Notes: generated by a model from the sequence alone, not told the origin. DNA of 64,000 nucleotides from Bacteroidota bacterium (GCA_009773165.1 WOUZ01000001.1:310001-374000); one strand, 5' to 3'. Shown: positions 1-8,587, numbered from the stretch's first letter. Numbers and translations: made by a program.

Positions 1-135
1 CAAAAAGCTATTTCGGAAAAACTGAAAGAAAGTACAGATTTTGCCGAGCAAATGGGCTTGATGATTCAGAAAAAGAAATATGATGACCTTCGGCGTATGA
101 TCAACCAGCAACTTGGTATCGTTATCATAAAGTAA
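1..135 (+). CDS. C-terminal end of an unknown protein (partial)
   Basis: Frame 1 is open from the window edge to a TAA at 133-135 and gives 44 residues, rich in Lys, Glu and Gln and ending in a short hydrophobic tail (GIVIIK). The composition suggests an amphipathic helix followed by a strand. It is absent from the ORF track because its start lies outside the window. It runs in the same direction as the SDR gene 54 bases downstream and could share its transcript. I do not recognise the family. Confidence 0.55.
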   Translation, partial: QKAISEKLKESTDFAEQMGLMIQKKKYDDLRRMINQQLGIVIIK

Positions 136-189
136 TTAACCTCTGTCGGTTTTCCAACCTTTTTCACTCATTTTTGTTAAATTAGAAAA

Positions 190-894
190 ATGAAAATGAA
201 AAACTATTTGATTGTTGGAGCCTCTTCAGGAATAGGGCGTGCAATTGCCGAAAAACTCCATGCTGAAGGACACCGCCTGTATGTAATTACACGTAATCCT
301 GAAAAACTACATCACCTTTCTGAAATTACTTTTTTAGAGCCTGATTTTTTTTCTGATGACTGGCATGCAAACGAACTCCCGGAGCAGCTTGATGGATTAG
401 TTTACGCACCGGGCACAATCAATTTAAAACCTTTCAGAGGATTGAGACCAGACGATTTCAGGAAAGATTTCGAAGTAAATGTAATAGGTGCAGTAAAGAT
501 TCTTCAAGCATCTCTTAAAGCATTAAAAAACGTCCAAAACTCTTCTGTTGTGCTGTTTAGTACAGTAGCCGTTGGTCAGGGGATGCCCTACCACAGCTCA
601 ATTGCAGCTTCAAAAGGAGCTGTTGAAGGACTTACGAGATCGTTGGCAGCCGAATTAGCTCCAGGGATTCGTGTAAATGCCATCGCACCTTCACTAACCA
701 ACACCCCGTTAGCAGAACGACTGCTCTCTACACCCGAAAAGATGGAAACAGCTGCAAAACGTCACCCACTTCAAAGAGTTGGCGAAGCCAGCGATATTGC
801 TAACTTAGCCTGCTTTTTACTCAGTGAGAAGTCTTCCTGGATTAGTGGTCAGGTGATTGGAGCAGACGGAGGTTTATCAACATTAAGGGTTTGA
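190..894 (+). CDS. SDR-family oxidoreductase, variant lacking the catalytic Tyr
   Basis: A 234-residue classical short-chain dehydrogenase/reductase. The nucleotide-binding motif GASSGIG lies at residues 10-16 and the C-terminal region has the usual GxDGG turn (GADGG, about 224-228). The family normally uses Tyr-x-x-x-Lys; here Lys142 is present but the residue four before it is Ile138 (IAASK), and the nearest Tyr (134) is eight before the Lys. Other SDRs with I/V-A-A-x-K at this place exist as I recall, so this may be a natural subgroup rather than a decayed gene. The substrate is unknown. The ATG at 190 gives a compact N terminus directly before the Rossmann strand. It converges on gldH with no clear terminator between them. 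Confidence 0.85.
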   Translation: MKMKNYLIVGASSGIGRAIAEKLHAEGHRLYVITRNPEKLHHLSEITFLEPDFFSDDWHANELPEQLDGLVYAPGTINLKPFRGLRPDDFRKDFEVNVIGAVKILQASLKALKNVQNSSVVLFSTVAVGQGMPYHSSIAASKGAVEGLTRSLAAELAPGIRVNAIAPSLTNTPLAERLLSTPEKMETAAKRHPLQRVGEASDIANLACFLLSEKSSWISGQVIGADGGLSTLRV

Positions 895-1096
895 AAATGC
901 ATCCGGAATTGATTTTGGAGCACGTTTTGTACGGCTATTTGTTTTGACTAAGGAAATCGATTAAAGATTTTTCAAACCACAAAAAAAATGCTGATGCTTT
1001 TTGCCGATTGACTTTAAAAAATCTCAACCCTCAATCGTTAGAAAGCGCAGCCGGCAATACAAAAGAGGGTCGTTATTAACTTTTTGAAATTTGGTA

Positions 1097-1561
1097 TTAG
1101 TCCTTACTCTTAAGCACCTTAAAACCAACTGATTCAACACCTGGCAAGTCAAATTTTGTCATTTTACTTTCAATACGAATTCGATGTACTCCCTTTTCAG
1201 GAAACTTCAAGCTCGAAATCAAAGGCAAAACGTGATGATAGCCTTCACCAATAGGTTTCCCTGTCCATTGCTGTTTTATATCCTTCAATTTAAACTCATA
1301 ATCGCGTGAGCGCATTCCACCTGAAGAAAAATAAACAGTGAAATTAATAGCTATATGGTCCGACGGATATTCCTGCGTATGTATAAAATCAATTGCAAGA
1401 TCATAAAGTGCCTCTTCATCCCTGATAGGGACTTCAAGCTCAATAAGATCGAAACGATTCCAAATATGATTCGTAAATTGTTCATTGTATGAATATATTT
1501 CGGGTGAACTACAACCTGAGAACACAATAATAATCAGTAGAAAAGATAGAAAGCGACGCAT
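1097..1561 (-). CDS. gldH: Gliding motility lipoprotein GldH-like
   Basis: A 154-residue protein with a lipoprotein signal peptide: basic start (MRR), hydrophobic stretch, and lipobox FSGC with Cys17 as the lipidated residue. The body matches my memory of GldH: a Trp-rich start after the lipobox, an immunoglobulin-like beta domain, a central W-x-G-K-x-x-G segment and the ending DLPGVESVGFKV. GldH is an outer-membrane-associated lipoprotein needed for gliding and type IX secretion in Flavobacterium; non-gliding Bacteroidota also keep it. The gene stands alone, with a promoter-like CAAAAATA (TATTTTTG on the coding strand) at 1576-1583. A generic lipoprotein of unknown role is the alternative. 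Confidence 0.75.
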   Translation of the reverse strand: MRRFLSFLLIIIVFSGCSSPEIYSYNEQFTNHIWNRFDLIELEVPIRDEEALYDLAIDFIHTQEYPSDHIAINFTVYFSSGGMRSRDYEFKLKDIKQQWTGKPIGEGYHHVLPLISSLKFPEKGVHRIRIESKMTKFDLPGVESVGFKVLKSKD

Positions 1562-1575
1562 TTATTCTTTTTTTG

Positions 1576-1583
1576 CAAAAATA
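1576..1583 (-). promoter_or_regulatory. Putative -7 promoter element for gldH
   Basis: On the minus strand this reads TATTTTTG, matching the Bacteroidota -7 consensus TAnnTTTG. It lies 15 bases before the gldH ATG, implying a very short leader. No clear -33 TTTG was seen. Confidence 0.4.
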
Positions 1584-1670
1584 TTACTTTTTGTATACAA
1601 TACAGTTTTTGTCCTAAATAATTGTTTTTTAACATTTTATGATTATGCAGCTAACTTAAACAAAAGCAAC

Positions 1671-1703
1671 TTTGTTAACGCAATTGAAAAAAACATAGAT
1701 TTG
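1671..1703 (+). promoter_or_regulatory. Promoter of the wza-like fragment
   Basis: A -33 TTTG at 1671-1674 and a -7 TAGATTTG at 1696-1703 are 21 bases apart, a good match to the Bacteroidota two-part promoter. The start of transcription would be near 1710, giving a leader of about 45 bases before the ATG at 1755. It rules out the longer ORF start at 1485, which would begin upstream of the promoter. Confidence 0.6.
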
Positions 1704-1754
1704 CACGTAATTTTTAACAAGAACTACCTTCTTATTAAAACACACCACCACCAT

Positions 1755-2150
1755 ATGAAATTACAAGATTTACGATTCTTGCGATTTTCGGCATGTTTAG
1801 TGATTGTAAGCATGTTGTTGTTTTCTTGTTTACTTCAAAAAAAGATAATGTACTTACAGGGAACAAGTAATTCTGATACGGCCCGCCAGTTTATTAACGA
1901 ACGAAAACTTACCTACCTCATTCAGCCGGGTGACAACTTGTATATCAAGGTTGTGAGCCTTGACGAGAAAACAGCAATTCTCTTCAACCTATTGGAAAGC
2001 ACTTCGGGAGCACAAAACGCTAACGATCAAGGAATTTACCTCAACAGTTATACAGTAAGTGATGAAGGTTTTATTGAATTTCCGCTAACTGTAAAAATCA
2101 TTGTTCAAAATCTAAATAAGGTGGCAAGATGGATGCAACGGCCTTGCTGA
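1755..2150 (+). pseudogene. Truncated Wza-like polysaccharide export lipoprotein
   Basis: About 131 residues starting MKLQDLR, with a lipoprotein-type signal (VSMLLFSC) and then the start of a polysaccharide biosynthesis/export domain: the LIQPGDNLYIKV strand and YTVSDEGFIEFPLT, which in full-length proteins opens the Wza channel domain. Intact outer-membrane exporters of this family are about 260-380 residues and continue with SLBB domains; here the reading frame ends right after FPLTVKIIVQNLNK. I infer a 3' truncation by deletion or frameshift, leaving a lipoprotein that could be exported but cannot form the channel. The ORF track start at 1485 is a spurious extension overlapping gldH; the promoter at 1671-1703 supports 1755. 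Confidence 0.7.
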
Positions 2151-2602
2151 GACTAAACTTCGGAGGACTGCAAGTCTTGCGAAATGAAAGTGGCATTTTG
2201 ATATCTTTCTCCTTAATTTATAATATAATAAGGGATATTAACTTTGAAGATTCATGTTTTAAAAAGAATTGCTTCGTGTCACAAGAAATTTACAATTCCT
2301 CCTTATTTATTCTGAATTTTGATAATTCACAATCAGTGATTATTCTGAACACCTTTAATCTATTGGACAGAAACTACTTTATTGAGAAAGATAAAGGCAG
2401 AAATATTTCACTGTTTAACTTCAGGGCTTCAAATCATTCGGATTTCAATATTACAAAAATGAATCGGAACGGCTCTATTAGTTATGTAGATTGGTTTCGT
2501 AACGCCTTCAATCGTTACTGTATCCTATTGTTTGATAATCTATACTTAAAAAAGGTCCTAAAAGGATATGGTTTTACGCAAAGATTACCAACCGTTGCTT
2601 AG
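2129..2602 (+). CDS. Orphan AT-rich ORF, unknown
   Basis: A 157-residue open frame overlapping the end of the Wza fragment and filling the space before the antiterminator gene. It is rich in Asn, Phe, Ile and Ser, has no signal peptide or membrane segment, and no motif I recognise. Its base composition looks more AT-rich than its neighbours. It may be foreign or decayed DNA left by the event that truncated wza, or a real small gene of a polysaccharide locus. The length of open frame in AT-rich DNA is the only support for coding. Confidence 0.3.
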   Translation: MDATALLRLNFGGLQVLRNESGILISFSLIYNIIRDINFEDSCFKKNCFVSQEIYNSSLFILNFDNSQSVIILNTFNLLDRNYFIEKDKGRNISLFNFRASNHSDFNITKMNRNGSISYVDWFRNAFNRYCILLFDNLYLKKVLKGYGFTQRLPTVA

Positions 2603-2644
2603 TGTCAAACGCATAATGCATAAGATTTAATTGGTGTTTTCGAA

Positions 2645-3172
2645 ATGAAATTGGTCACTGGTGAAAAACAATGGTATGCTATATATACCCGGGCAAGAGC
2701 TGAAAAAAAAGTTCACACCTCCTTGTTAAAAGAAGGTTTCGAAGCTTATCTGCCTTTAATCAAGCGTTTACGGCAATGGAGCGATCGAAAAAAACTCGTA
2801 GAAGAACCTTTATTCCGTTCTTATATTTTTGTCAGAGTGGATGAAAAAAATCTTTTTAATGCCTTGAATGTTTTCGGAGCTTTGAAATATATTAAATTTG
2901 AAAACAAAGCTGTTCCTATTCCTGACAAACAAATCGAAGCCATTCGCATCTACCTTGAAGATCCTGAACCAGATGAAGAAATCGATGAGGCGTTGTCGGC
3001 AGGACAATTGGTGCGTGTAAAAAGCGGGCCGATGGAAGGTCTTATAGGTAAACTGGTTAGTTACAAAAATAAATTTCGCCTTGTCATTATGATTGATGCA
3101 ATTGGTCAGGTTATTCGACTGAATATTCCAAGATCACGCGTTGAATTGGTGAAAGAATTTGAACAAAAATAG
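2645..3172 (+). CDS. UpxY/RfaH-type NusG-like transcription antiterminator
   Basis: A 175-residue NusG paralogue. The NGN domain starts at about residue 9 ([15 protein letters not shown]), with the typical GFEAYLPL and PLFRSYIFV segments, and a KOW-type domain follows from about residue 118 ([17 protein letters not shown]). In Bacteroides such UpxY proteins are the first gene of capsule operons and stop premature termination of the long transcript. Here only an epimerase gene follows (20 bases away) and a broken wza fragment precedes it, so its original operon seems reduced. It is distinct from housekeeping NusG, which normally sits with secE and ribosomal protein genes. Confidence 0.88.
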   Translation: MKLVTGEKQWYAIYTRARAEKKVHTSLLKEGFEAYLPLIKRLRQWSDRKKLVEEPLFRSYIFVRVDEKNLFNALNVFGALKYIKFENKAVPIPDKQIEAIRIYLEDPEPDEEIDEALSAGQLVRVKSGPMEGLIGKLVSYKNKFRLVIMIDAIGQVIRLNIPRSRVELVKEFEQK

Positions 3173-3192
3173 TCATCAGTAAATTAAATGCC

Positions 3193-4173
3193 ATGATGGA
3201 TTTTAAGAACAAAAGAGTACTTGTAACAGGTGGTGCTGGTTTCATAGGTTCTAATCTGGTTGAAAAACTTTTATCTTTAGGTGCTAATGTTAGCTGCCTG
3301 GATAATTTTGCCACCGGACACCGGCATAATATTGCTCCATTCATGCAAGATTCCAATTTTCGGTTGATTGAAGCTGATATTCGTGAGCTCAAAGCCTGTT
3401 TGCTGGCTTGCGAAAATCAGGATATTGTTTTCCATCAGGCTGCTTTGGGGTCTGTTCCACGTTCGATTCACGATCCTATAACCAGTAATGATGTAAATGT
3501 ATCAGGTTTTCTAAACATGATCATATCGGCTCGTGATGCCGGCGTCGGACGCTTTGTTTATGCTGCAAGTTCAAGCACTTATGGCGACTCCGAACATTTA
3601 CCAAAGGTTGAAGAAATCATAGGAAAACCTTTGTCTCCTTATGCTATCACCAAGTATGTAAATGAATTATATGCTGATGTTTTTGCCAGAACCTATGGTT
3701 TTCAATCGATTGGACTTAGGTATTTCAATGTTTTTGGAAAAAAACAAGATCCTGAAGGTGCATATGCTGCCGTGATTCCTAAATGGGTAAAACAGTTTAT
3801 TAGACACGAAAATCCAATAATAAATGGCGATGGCAATTATAGCCGTGATTTTACCTATATCGAAAATGTTGTACAGGCAAACCTTTTAGCAGCCTCAACC
3901 GATGATCCTGCTGCACTTAATCAGGTATATAATGTTGCCTTTGGTGATCGTACAACCCTCAACCAGCTAGCTGGCTGGCTTCGCGAGATTCTTGCCGTTT
4001 ACGATCCAGCTATTGCTGATGTCGAAATTATTCATGGAGATTTTAGAAAAGGTGATATTCCTCATTCACTGGCTTCTGTTGATAAGGCAAAAAAATTGTT
4101 GGGATATAATCCTCAATACAACCTGAGGGCAGGCCTGGAAGAAGCCTGTAAGTGGTATTTCCACAACCTTTGA
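3193..4173 (+). CDS. NAD-dependent UDP-sugar 4-epimerase, WbpP/TviC type
   Basis: A 326-residue extended SDR. Features are the NAD-binding GGAGFIGS (13-20), the [12 protein letters not shown] segment typical of WbpP-like UDP-GlcNAc/UDP-GlcNAcA 4-epimerases, and the Ser-Tyr-Lys active site (ASSSTYG, then Y150-x3-K154). The residue equivalent to GalE Tyr299 is small (Ser292 in PHSLA), as in WbpP, where it allows N-acetylated sugars. It therefore probably interconverts UDP-GlcNAc and UDP-GalNAc, or the uronic forms, for a surface glycan. It follows the UpxY-like gene by 20 bases. Two adjacent ATGs (3193, 3196) make the exact start ambiguous. Confidence 0.85.
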   Translation: MMDFKNKRVLVTGGAGFIGSNLVEKLLSLGANVSCLDNFATGHRHNIAPFMQDSNFRLIEADIRELKACLLACENQDIVFHQAALGSVPRSIHDPITSNDVNVSGFLNMIISARDAGVGRFVYAASSSTYGDSEHLPKVEEIIGKPLSPYAITKYVNELYADVFARTYGFQSIGLRYFNVFGKKQDPEGAYAAVIPKWVKQFIRHENPIINGDGNYSRDFTYIENVVQANLLAASTDDPAALNQVYNVAFGDRTTLNQLAGWLREILAVYDPAIADVEIIHGDFRKGDIPHSLASVDKAKKLLGYNPQYNLRAGLEEACKWYFHNL

Positions 4174-4217
4174 GGAGTGGAATCTATCCCTGACCATATT
4201 GTATAGGTTAGGATTGT

Positions 4218-4248
4218 TTTGCAATCTCTTATTTTTGAATTACCTTTG
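4218..4248 (+). promoter_or_regulatory. Bacteroidota-type promoter
   Basis: A -33 TTTG at 4218-4221 and a -7 TACCTTTG at 4241-4248, with a 19-base spacer, lie 26 bases before the ATG at 4275. This is one of the best matches in the window. Confidence 0.65.
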
Positions 4249-4274
4249 TAGCCTGAAGAAAAAGCTTGTAAATC

Positions 4275-5198
4275 ATGGACAATTCACATTCAGTTAAACC
4301 TATCCCATCACCCAACTCTTCGCGCTGGTTGTATATCATCCTTGCAATTTTCGCGATGATCATTATAGCCCTGTCGATATGGCTAATATCAGCCAAATCC
4401 AGCCTTAGGGTGCTGCAGGAAGAAAAAGATAATCAACGACAATTTCTTCAACGCGAAGTCGATAGTTTGATTGAAGAACATAACCGCACAAAAGCCGCTT
4501 ACGGTCAACTTGCTGATTCAATGATGATTAAAGATAGTATAATCATTGCGAATGCGAACGAAATAAAAACACTACTTAATGATCAATGGGAGTATTATAA
4601 AGTAAAAAAGAAACTGGAACGTCTTCAGGTAATTTCACAAACCTATGTGCGGCAAATGGATTCTCTTTATACTGTTAACAGGGATCTTACAGAAGAAAAC
4701 GAACGTATTCGCGAAGAAGTTGTTTCAGAAAGAAAGCGGTACAAAGAGCTAACAAAAAGCAAAGAAGAACTTTCAGGAAAGGTGGAACAAGCTGCAGTTT
4801 TCCGCACATTCAACGTTGATGTAAAAGGGATTCGCCAAAGAGGAAGCAAAAGTGAAACGGATACAGATAAAGCCAAAAAGGTTGAGCGAATTAAGATTTG
4901 TTTTACACTGGCTCAGAACAGTTTGATTCAGCCGGGAAATAAAAACATATACATTCGTATAGCTGCACCCGATTCGAAGATTCTTGTTAAAAGCCGCGAC
5001 GATGCTTATTCCTTTATGTTTAAGGGAGAACGACTGCAGTATACCATCATGGAAGTTGTTGACTACAACAACAGTGATCATTCTGCTTGCGTATACTGGG
5101 ACAAAAGAGATACACAGGATTTAACACCCGGCCTTTATTATGTCGACATTTATGAAGGCGACAACCAAATCGGAGAGGCTAACTTACTTCTCAAATAA
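4275..5198 (+). CDS. Membrane-anchored coiled-coil protein, unknown
   Basis: A 307-residue protein with a short cytoplasmic N terminus, one membrane helix at about residues 19-43, a long charged coiled coil (about 45-175, many Glu/Lys/Arg and heptad-like Leu/Ile) and a C-terminal beta-rich domain (about 180-307) ending GLYYVDIYEGDNQIGEANLLLK. I recall similar anchor-coil-beta proteins in Bacteroidota without an assigned role; a structural or envelope-spanning function is an inference. It has its own promoter (4218-4248) and is followed by a symmetric terminator, so it looks like a single-gene unit. Confidence 0.75.
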   Translation: MDNSHSVKPIPSPNSSRWLYIILAIFAMIIIALSIWLISAKSSLRVLQEEKDNQRQFLQREVDSLIEEHNRTKAAYGQLADSMMIKDSIIIANANEIKTLLNDQWEYYKVKKKLERLQVISQTYVRQMDSLYTVNRDLTEENERIREEVVSERKRYKELTKSKEELSGKVEQAAVFRTFNVDVKGIRQRGSKSETDTDKAKKVERIKICFTLAQNSLIQPGNKNIYIRIAAPDSKILVKSRDDAYSFMFKGERLQYTIMEVVDYNNSDHSACVYWDKRDTQDLTPGLYYVDIYEGDNQIGEANLLLK

Positions 5199-5211
5199 AT
5201 AATTTAGTAGT

Positions 5212-5248
5212 AAAAAAGGCCTTTGAGTTCCACTCAAAGGCCTTTTTT
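5212..5248. terminator. Bidirectional intrinsic terminator
   Basis: A near-perfect inverted repeat: AAAAAAGGCCTTTGAGT, 3-base loop, ACTCAAAGGCCTTTTTT. With an A run on one side and a T run on the other it can end both the plus-strand gene (stop at 5198) and the minus-strand dehydratase gene, whose stop codon touches the T run. Confidence 0.9.
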
Positions 5249-7602
5249 TATGTTAATCCGTGTGCTGTCCGATTGATAATTTCCTCCTGAAGATCATCTC
5301 CAAGATCGTTGAAATAATCGGAGTATCCGGCTACCCTGACAATCAAATCACGGTAATGCTCAGGGTGTTTTTGTGCTTTACGCAAAGTATCAGCATTCAC
5401 AACGTTGAATTGGATGTGATGGCCATTCATTTTAAAATAGGTCCTAATCAAAGCAGTCAGGTTATCAAGAGCTGTTTCTGAACGAAAGAAATCAGGTGTA
5501 AATTTTTGATTCAGCAATGTGCCGCCTGTTCGCAGATGATCAATTTTTGCCGCTGACTGCAAAACTGCTACCGGGCCATTGGTATCAGCGCCCTGCACCG
5601 GACTAATGCCTTCGCTTAATGGCTTCCCTGCTGAACGGCCATCAGGCATAGCACCTGTCACACTTCCAAAATATACATGAGAAGTTGTCGGCAAGAGATT
5701 AATTCTAAAAACCCCTCCTCTGAATGTTGGTCGTCCGTTAACTGCTTTATAGAAACTTTCGAAAACTCGCACAGCATGATGATCAGCAGTATCGTCGTTG
5801 TTTCCCCATTTTGGCGATTCAAAAATAAAGCGCTGTTGCCAATCCAGCTGATCGTTAAAATTTAATTCCAAAATCCGTATCAATGCATTGAAATCCAACT
5901 CTTTCTCATCAAATACCCATTTTTTAACTGAGGCAAGGTTATCCGTTATGCTACCCAATCCTACACCTTGAACATAACTGGTATTATAACGGGCACCTCC
6001 AGCATTATAATCTTTTGCGTTATCAATACAATCGCTAATAAGTAACGACATAAAAGGAACAGGCATGTGTTCCGCAAAGCATTCTTCAATCCAATTATTT
6101 CCCTCTATCTTAATATCAACAAAGTGCTGAAGTTGTTGCTCAAAGGCTTTATAAAACGCTTCAAAACTTTTGAAATCAGCTACTTCTCCTGTTTTGGGTC
6201 CAATTTGACGTGCTGTTCTTGAATCATATCCGTTAAACAACGTTAGCTCCAACACCTTGTTTAAATTGAAATAACCCGACAATGTATAAGCCTCAGTACC
6301 AAAAGCACCTGTTTCAACACACCCACTTGCACCGCCATTCCGCGCATCAGTAAGGCTTTTACCCTGACTGATAAGTTGTTGAATGATCGCATCGGTGTTG
6401 AAAAAAGAAGGCTGTCCAAAACCTGTTCCAGCAATTTTCAATGCTCTGCGTACAAAGGCATCCGGATTACTTTTGCTAATCTGCACCATCGAACTCGGTT
6501 GCAAAAGTCGCATTTCCTGTATAATATCAAGAATTAAGAAAGTTAAATCATTAACCGCATCTTCACCGATCTCGGTTAATCCACCAAGATTGATCAATGA
6601 AAAATCAGTGTATGTATTACTTTCAAGCGCAGTAACACCAACTTTTGGAGGTGCAGGATGATTGTTAAACTTAATCCAGAATGCCTGAAGTAATTCTGAG
6701 GCTTTATCTCTTGTTAAAGTGCCATCCTCAAGCCCCATCTTGTAAAAAGGATATAAATGCTGGTCGAGTCTCCCGGGATTGAAAGAATCCCAGGGATTAA
6801 GCTCCGTTATAACCCCAACATGAATAAACCAATAATGCTGCAACGCTTCATGAAATGTTTCCGGAGCATGTGACGGAACACGCTCACAAACACGAATCAT
6901 ATCGATGAGTTCATTCCTGCGCTGATCAGTCTGAGCTTCTACCAACATGGTTTTCAGCACTTCAACATGTCTTTTTGAAAAATCAATTAAGGCTTGAGCC
7001 GTAATACTCATGGCCTGAAGCTGATGCATTTTTGACTTTTCATCAGCTGAAAGTGTTGATTTCGTTTTATCTATCTTTTCCAGAAGATCTAACATTCCAT
7101 TACTGAACACGTCCTTACCTGCAACGGTATGACCAGGAGCACGTTGTTCCTGAAATTCGGTAAAAACTCCTGCTGCATACGCATTCTTCCATGTGTCGGA
7201 CAGATTTCCAAAGACTCTGTCGCGTTGTGTTTTACCACTCCAAAAAGGGATAATTGTTTGTTTATAAACCTCCTTTGTAGTCTCATCCACTTTGTATGAA
7301 ACCTTTTTTCGGGTATCAAGCATTTCCAGATCGGCAAGTGTATGCAATGATATCTCAGGATAAGTTGGTGTTGCTTTTGGTGCAGGACCACGTTCACCTA
7401 CAATGAGTTCGTCATTCCCTATGTGGATGCTTTTGTTTTGCATCAAATATCGAAAAGAAGCCGCCCGCTGAATTACAATTGGTAAGTCATTCGTATCCGG
7501 CTTCGCATAAAATTCAGTTAAAAGAATCGCTCGTTCCGGAGAAATTCGGTTTACGGCTTCAAGACTCTCTTGTCTTAATCTTTGGATGCGTTTATTAATC
7601 AT
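5248..7602 (-). CDS. hypD: Glycyl radical enzyme: trans-4-hydroxy-L-proline dehydratase
   Basis: A 784-residue glycyl radical enzyme. Visible are the thiyl-radical Cys428 with its partner acid Glu430 (SGCVETG) and the C-terminal glycyl loop RVAGYSDYF with Gly759. Against the numbering I recall for Clostridioides HypD (Asp278, Ser334, Phe340, Cys434, Glu436, Thr645, Gly765) a constant offset of six finds Asp272, Ser328, Phe334, Cys428, Glu430, Thr639 and Gly759, all identical. This argues strongly for hydroxyproline dehydratase over pyruvate formate-lyase (which has adjacent Cys-Cys) or glycerol/choline enzymes. It removes water from 4-hydroxyproline to give pyrroline-5-carboxylate, which ProC (not in this window) would reduce to proline. 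It acts in the cytoplasm, strictly anaerobically. The activase gene lies 38 bases upstream. Confidence 0.85.
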   Translation of the reverse strand: MINKRIQRLRQESLEAVNRISPERAILLTEFYAKPDTNDLPIVIQRAASFRYLMQNKSIHIGNDELIVGERGPAPKATPTYPEISLHTLADLEMLDTRKKVSYKVDETTKEVYKQTIIPFWSGKTQRDRVFGNLSDTWKNAYAAGVFTEFQEQRAPGHTVAGKDVFSNGMLDLLEKIDKTKSTLSADEKSKMHQLQAMSITAQALIDFSKRHVEVLKTMLVEAQTDQRRNELIDMIRVCERVPSHAPETFHEALQHYWFIHVGVITELNPWDSFNPGRLDQHLYPFYKMGLEDGTLTRDKASELLQAFWIKFNNHPAPPKVGVTALESNTYTDFSLINLGGLTEIGEDAVNDLTFLILDIIQEMRLLQPSSMVQISKSNPDAFVRRALKIAGTGFGQPSFFNTDAIIQQLISQGKSLTDARNGGASGCVETGAFGTEAYTLSGYFNLNKVLELTLFNGYDSRTARQIGPKTGEVADFKSFEAFYKAFEQQLQHFVDIKIEGNNWIEECFAEHMPVPFMSLLISDCIDNAKDYNAGGARYNTSYVQGVGLGSITDNLASVKKWVFDEKELDFNALIRILELNFNDQLDWQQRFIFESPKWGNNDDTADHHAVRVFESFYKAVNGRPTFRGGVFRINLLPTTSHVYFGSVTGAMPDGRSAGKPLSEGISPVQGADTNGPVAVLQSAAKIDHLRTGGTLLNQKFTPDFFRSETALDNLTALIRTYFKMNGHHIQFNVVNADTLRKAQKHPEHYRDLIVRVAGYSDYFNDLGDDLQEEIINRTAHGLT

Positions 7603-7640
7603 TTGTACCTGTTTGCAAAAGTTAAAATTTACGTAACGTA

Positions 7641-8435
7641 TTAACCTCCAATGCTAACTGTTTTAGCTAATGGAAGAAAAAATGATTTTATCTGCTCACT
7701 TTTTGCAGAATTATACGGGCCCATTTGCTGAAAATCAAAAATTTTTCCCATTCGTTCATACTTTGTTTTTCCAAGATGATGAAAAGGTAAAATATCTATT
7801 CTCTCAACTTCATTCAGTTCTTCAATAATTTCATAAAGCCCTTCCAGATTTTTCTGTGTATCAGTGACATCCGGTATAAGTGGGATTCTAATAAAAAAGC
7901 GTTTTTGAATACTTTTCAAATAGCGCAGATTTTCAAGTATAAGTTGATTACTTTGACCTGTATAATGCTGATGCTGATAGTCATCTGCAAGTTTGAGATC
8001 ATATAAAACCAGATCAGCAGCTTGAATTATATTCTTAAATATTTCGGTGCTTGCATAGCCTGATGTGTCGATTGCCGTGTGAATTCCCAGTTCTTTACTG
8101 GCTTTCAAAAGAAAAAGTGTAAAAGCCGGCTGAAGTAATGGCTCACCACCCGAGAGGGTGATTCCACCGTTTGATTCTTCAAAAAATGGCCGGTCAGCTT
8201 CAAAACGTTTTAATATTGCTGACGCTTCTAAAAACGTACCCAACGTCTCCGTTGTTTCAGAAACTTCAGTGCCAAATCTCCTGAACTTTCGTGCTGTTTC
8301 AACCATGCATCGCTGACTTTCCGGATTATGACACCAGCTGCAGCGTAAGGCACATCCTTTTAAAAAAACCGTAGTTCGGATGCCCGGTCCGTCATGTACT
8401 GAAAAACTTCGAATATCAAAAACAAGCCCTTTCAT
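7641..8435 (-). CDS. hypE: Glycyl radical enzyme activase (radical SAM), HypE-like
   Basis: A 264-residue radical SAM protein. The N terminus (FSVHDGPGIRTTVFLKGC) and CxxxCxxC (Cys28, Cys32, Cys35, CALRCSWC) bind the SAM-cleaving 4Fe-4S cluster; GGITLSGGEP lies at about 90-99. It installs the glycyl radical on the adjacent dehydratase. Most activases for non-PFL glycyl radical enzymes carry a ferredoxin-like insert with eight Cys between the SAM motif and the GGEP motif. Here that stretch (36-89) has only one further Cys (Cys43), so the auxiliary clusters are missing, as in PflA. The two genes form one unit with activase first. Its leader carries a hairpin and a promoter (see 8505-8587). Confidence 0.88.
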   Translation of the reverse strand: MKGLVFDIRSFSVHDGPGIRTTVFLKGCALRCSWCHNPESQRCMVETARKFRRFGTEVSETTETLGTFLEASAILKRFEADRPFFEESNGGITLSGGEPLLQPAFTLFLLKASKELGIHTAIDTSGYASTEIFKNIIQAADLVLYDLKLADDYQHQHYTGQSNQLILENLRYLKSIQKRFFIRIPLIPDVTDTQKNLEGLYEIIEELNEVERIDILPFHHLGKTKYERMGKIFDFQQMGPYNSAKSEQIKSFFLPLAKTVSIGG

Positions 8436-8504
8436 GGCTACATATTATTATGAATAAAACGGGAACAACACGATGAATTGAGCTTATTTTCAACACATCC
8501 AACA

Positions 8505-8522
8505 GGCAAAGAGGCCTTTGCC
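8505..8522 (-). promoter_or_regulatory. Hairpin in the activase leader
   Basis: GGCAAAG-AGGC-CTTTGCC forms a 7-bp perfect stem with a 4-base loop in the 161-base gap between the activase gene and the DUF6873-like gene. On the minus strand it is not followed by a T run, so it is not an ordinary terminator. It lies within the predicted leader of the hypE-hypD transcript. A regulatory or RNA-stability role is inference. Confidence 0.4.
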
Positions 8523-8579
8523 ATTGAAGTGATAGAGCGTTGAAATGAGGTAAGTGCGCATTTTTCGTATTTTGTCGTA

Positions 8580-8587
8580 CAAAAGTA
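8580..8587 (-). promoter_or_regulatory. Putative -7 promoter element for hypE-hypD
   Basis: Reads TACTTTTG on the minus strand, matching TAnnTTTG. It sits just before the end of the upstream DUF6873-like gene and would give a leader of roughly 140 bases, suggesting hypED can be transcribed apart from the two genes upstream. No convincing -33 element was identified. Confidence 0.4.

Noticed and set aside
1485-1754. N-terminal extension of the Wza fragment in the ORF track
   Set aside because: It overlaps gldH on the other strand and lies upstream of a well-formed promoter; the ATG at 1755 starts directly at a lipoprotein signal.
2129-2602. Insertion sequence or transposase remnant
   Set aside because: No inverted repeats, target duplications or DDE-type motifs were found; it is listed as an unknown ORF instead.
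5248-7602. Pyruvate formate-lyase
   Set aside because: PFL has two adjacent active-site Cys; here a single Cys with following Glu (GCVE) and HypD-like pocket residues are present.
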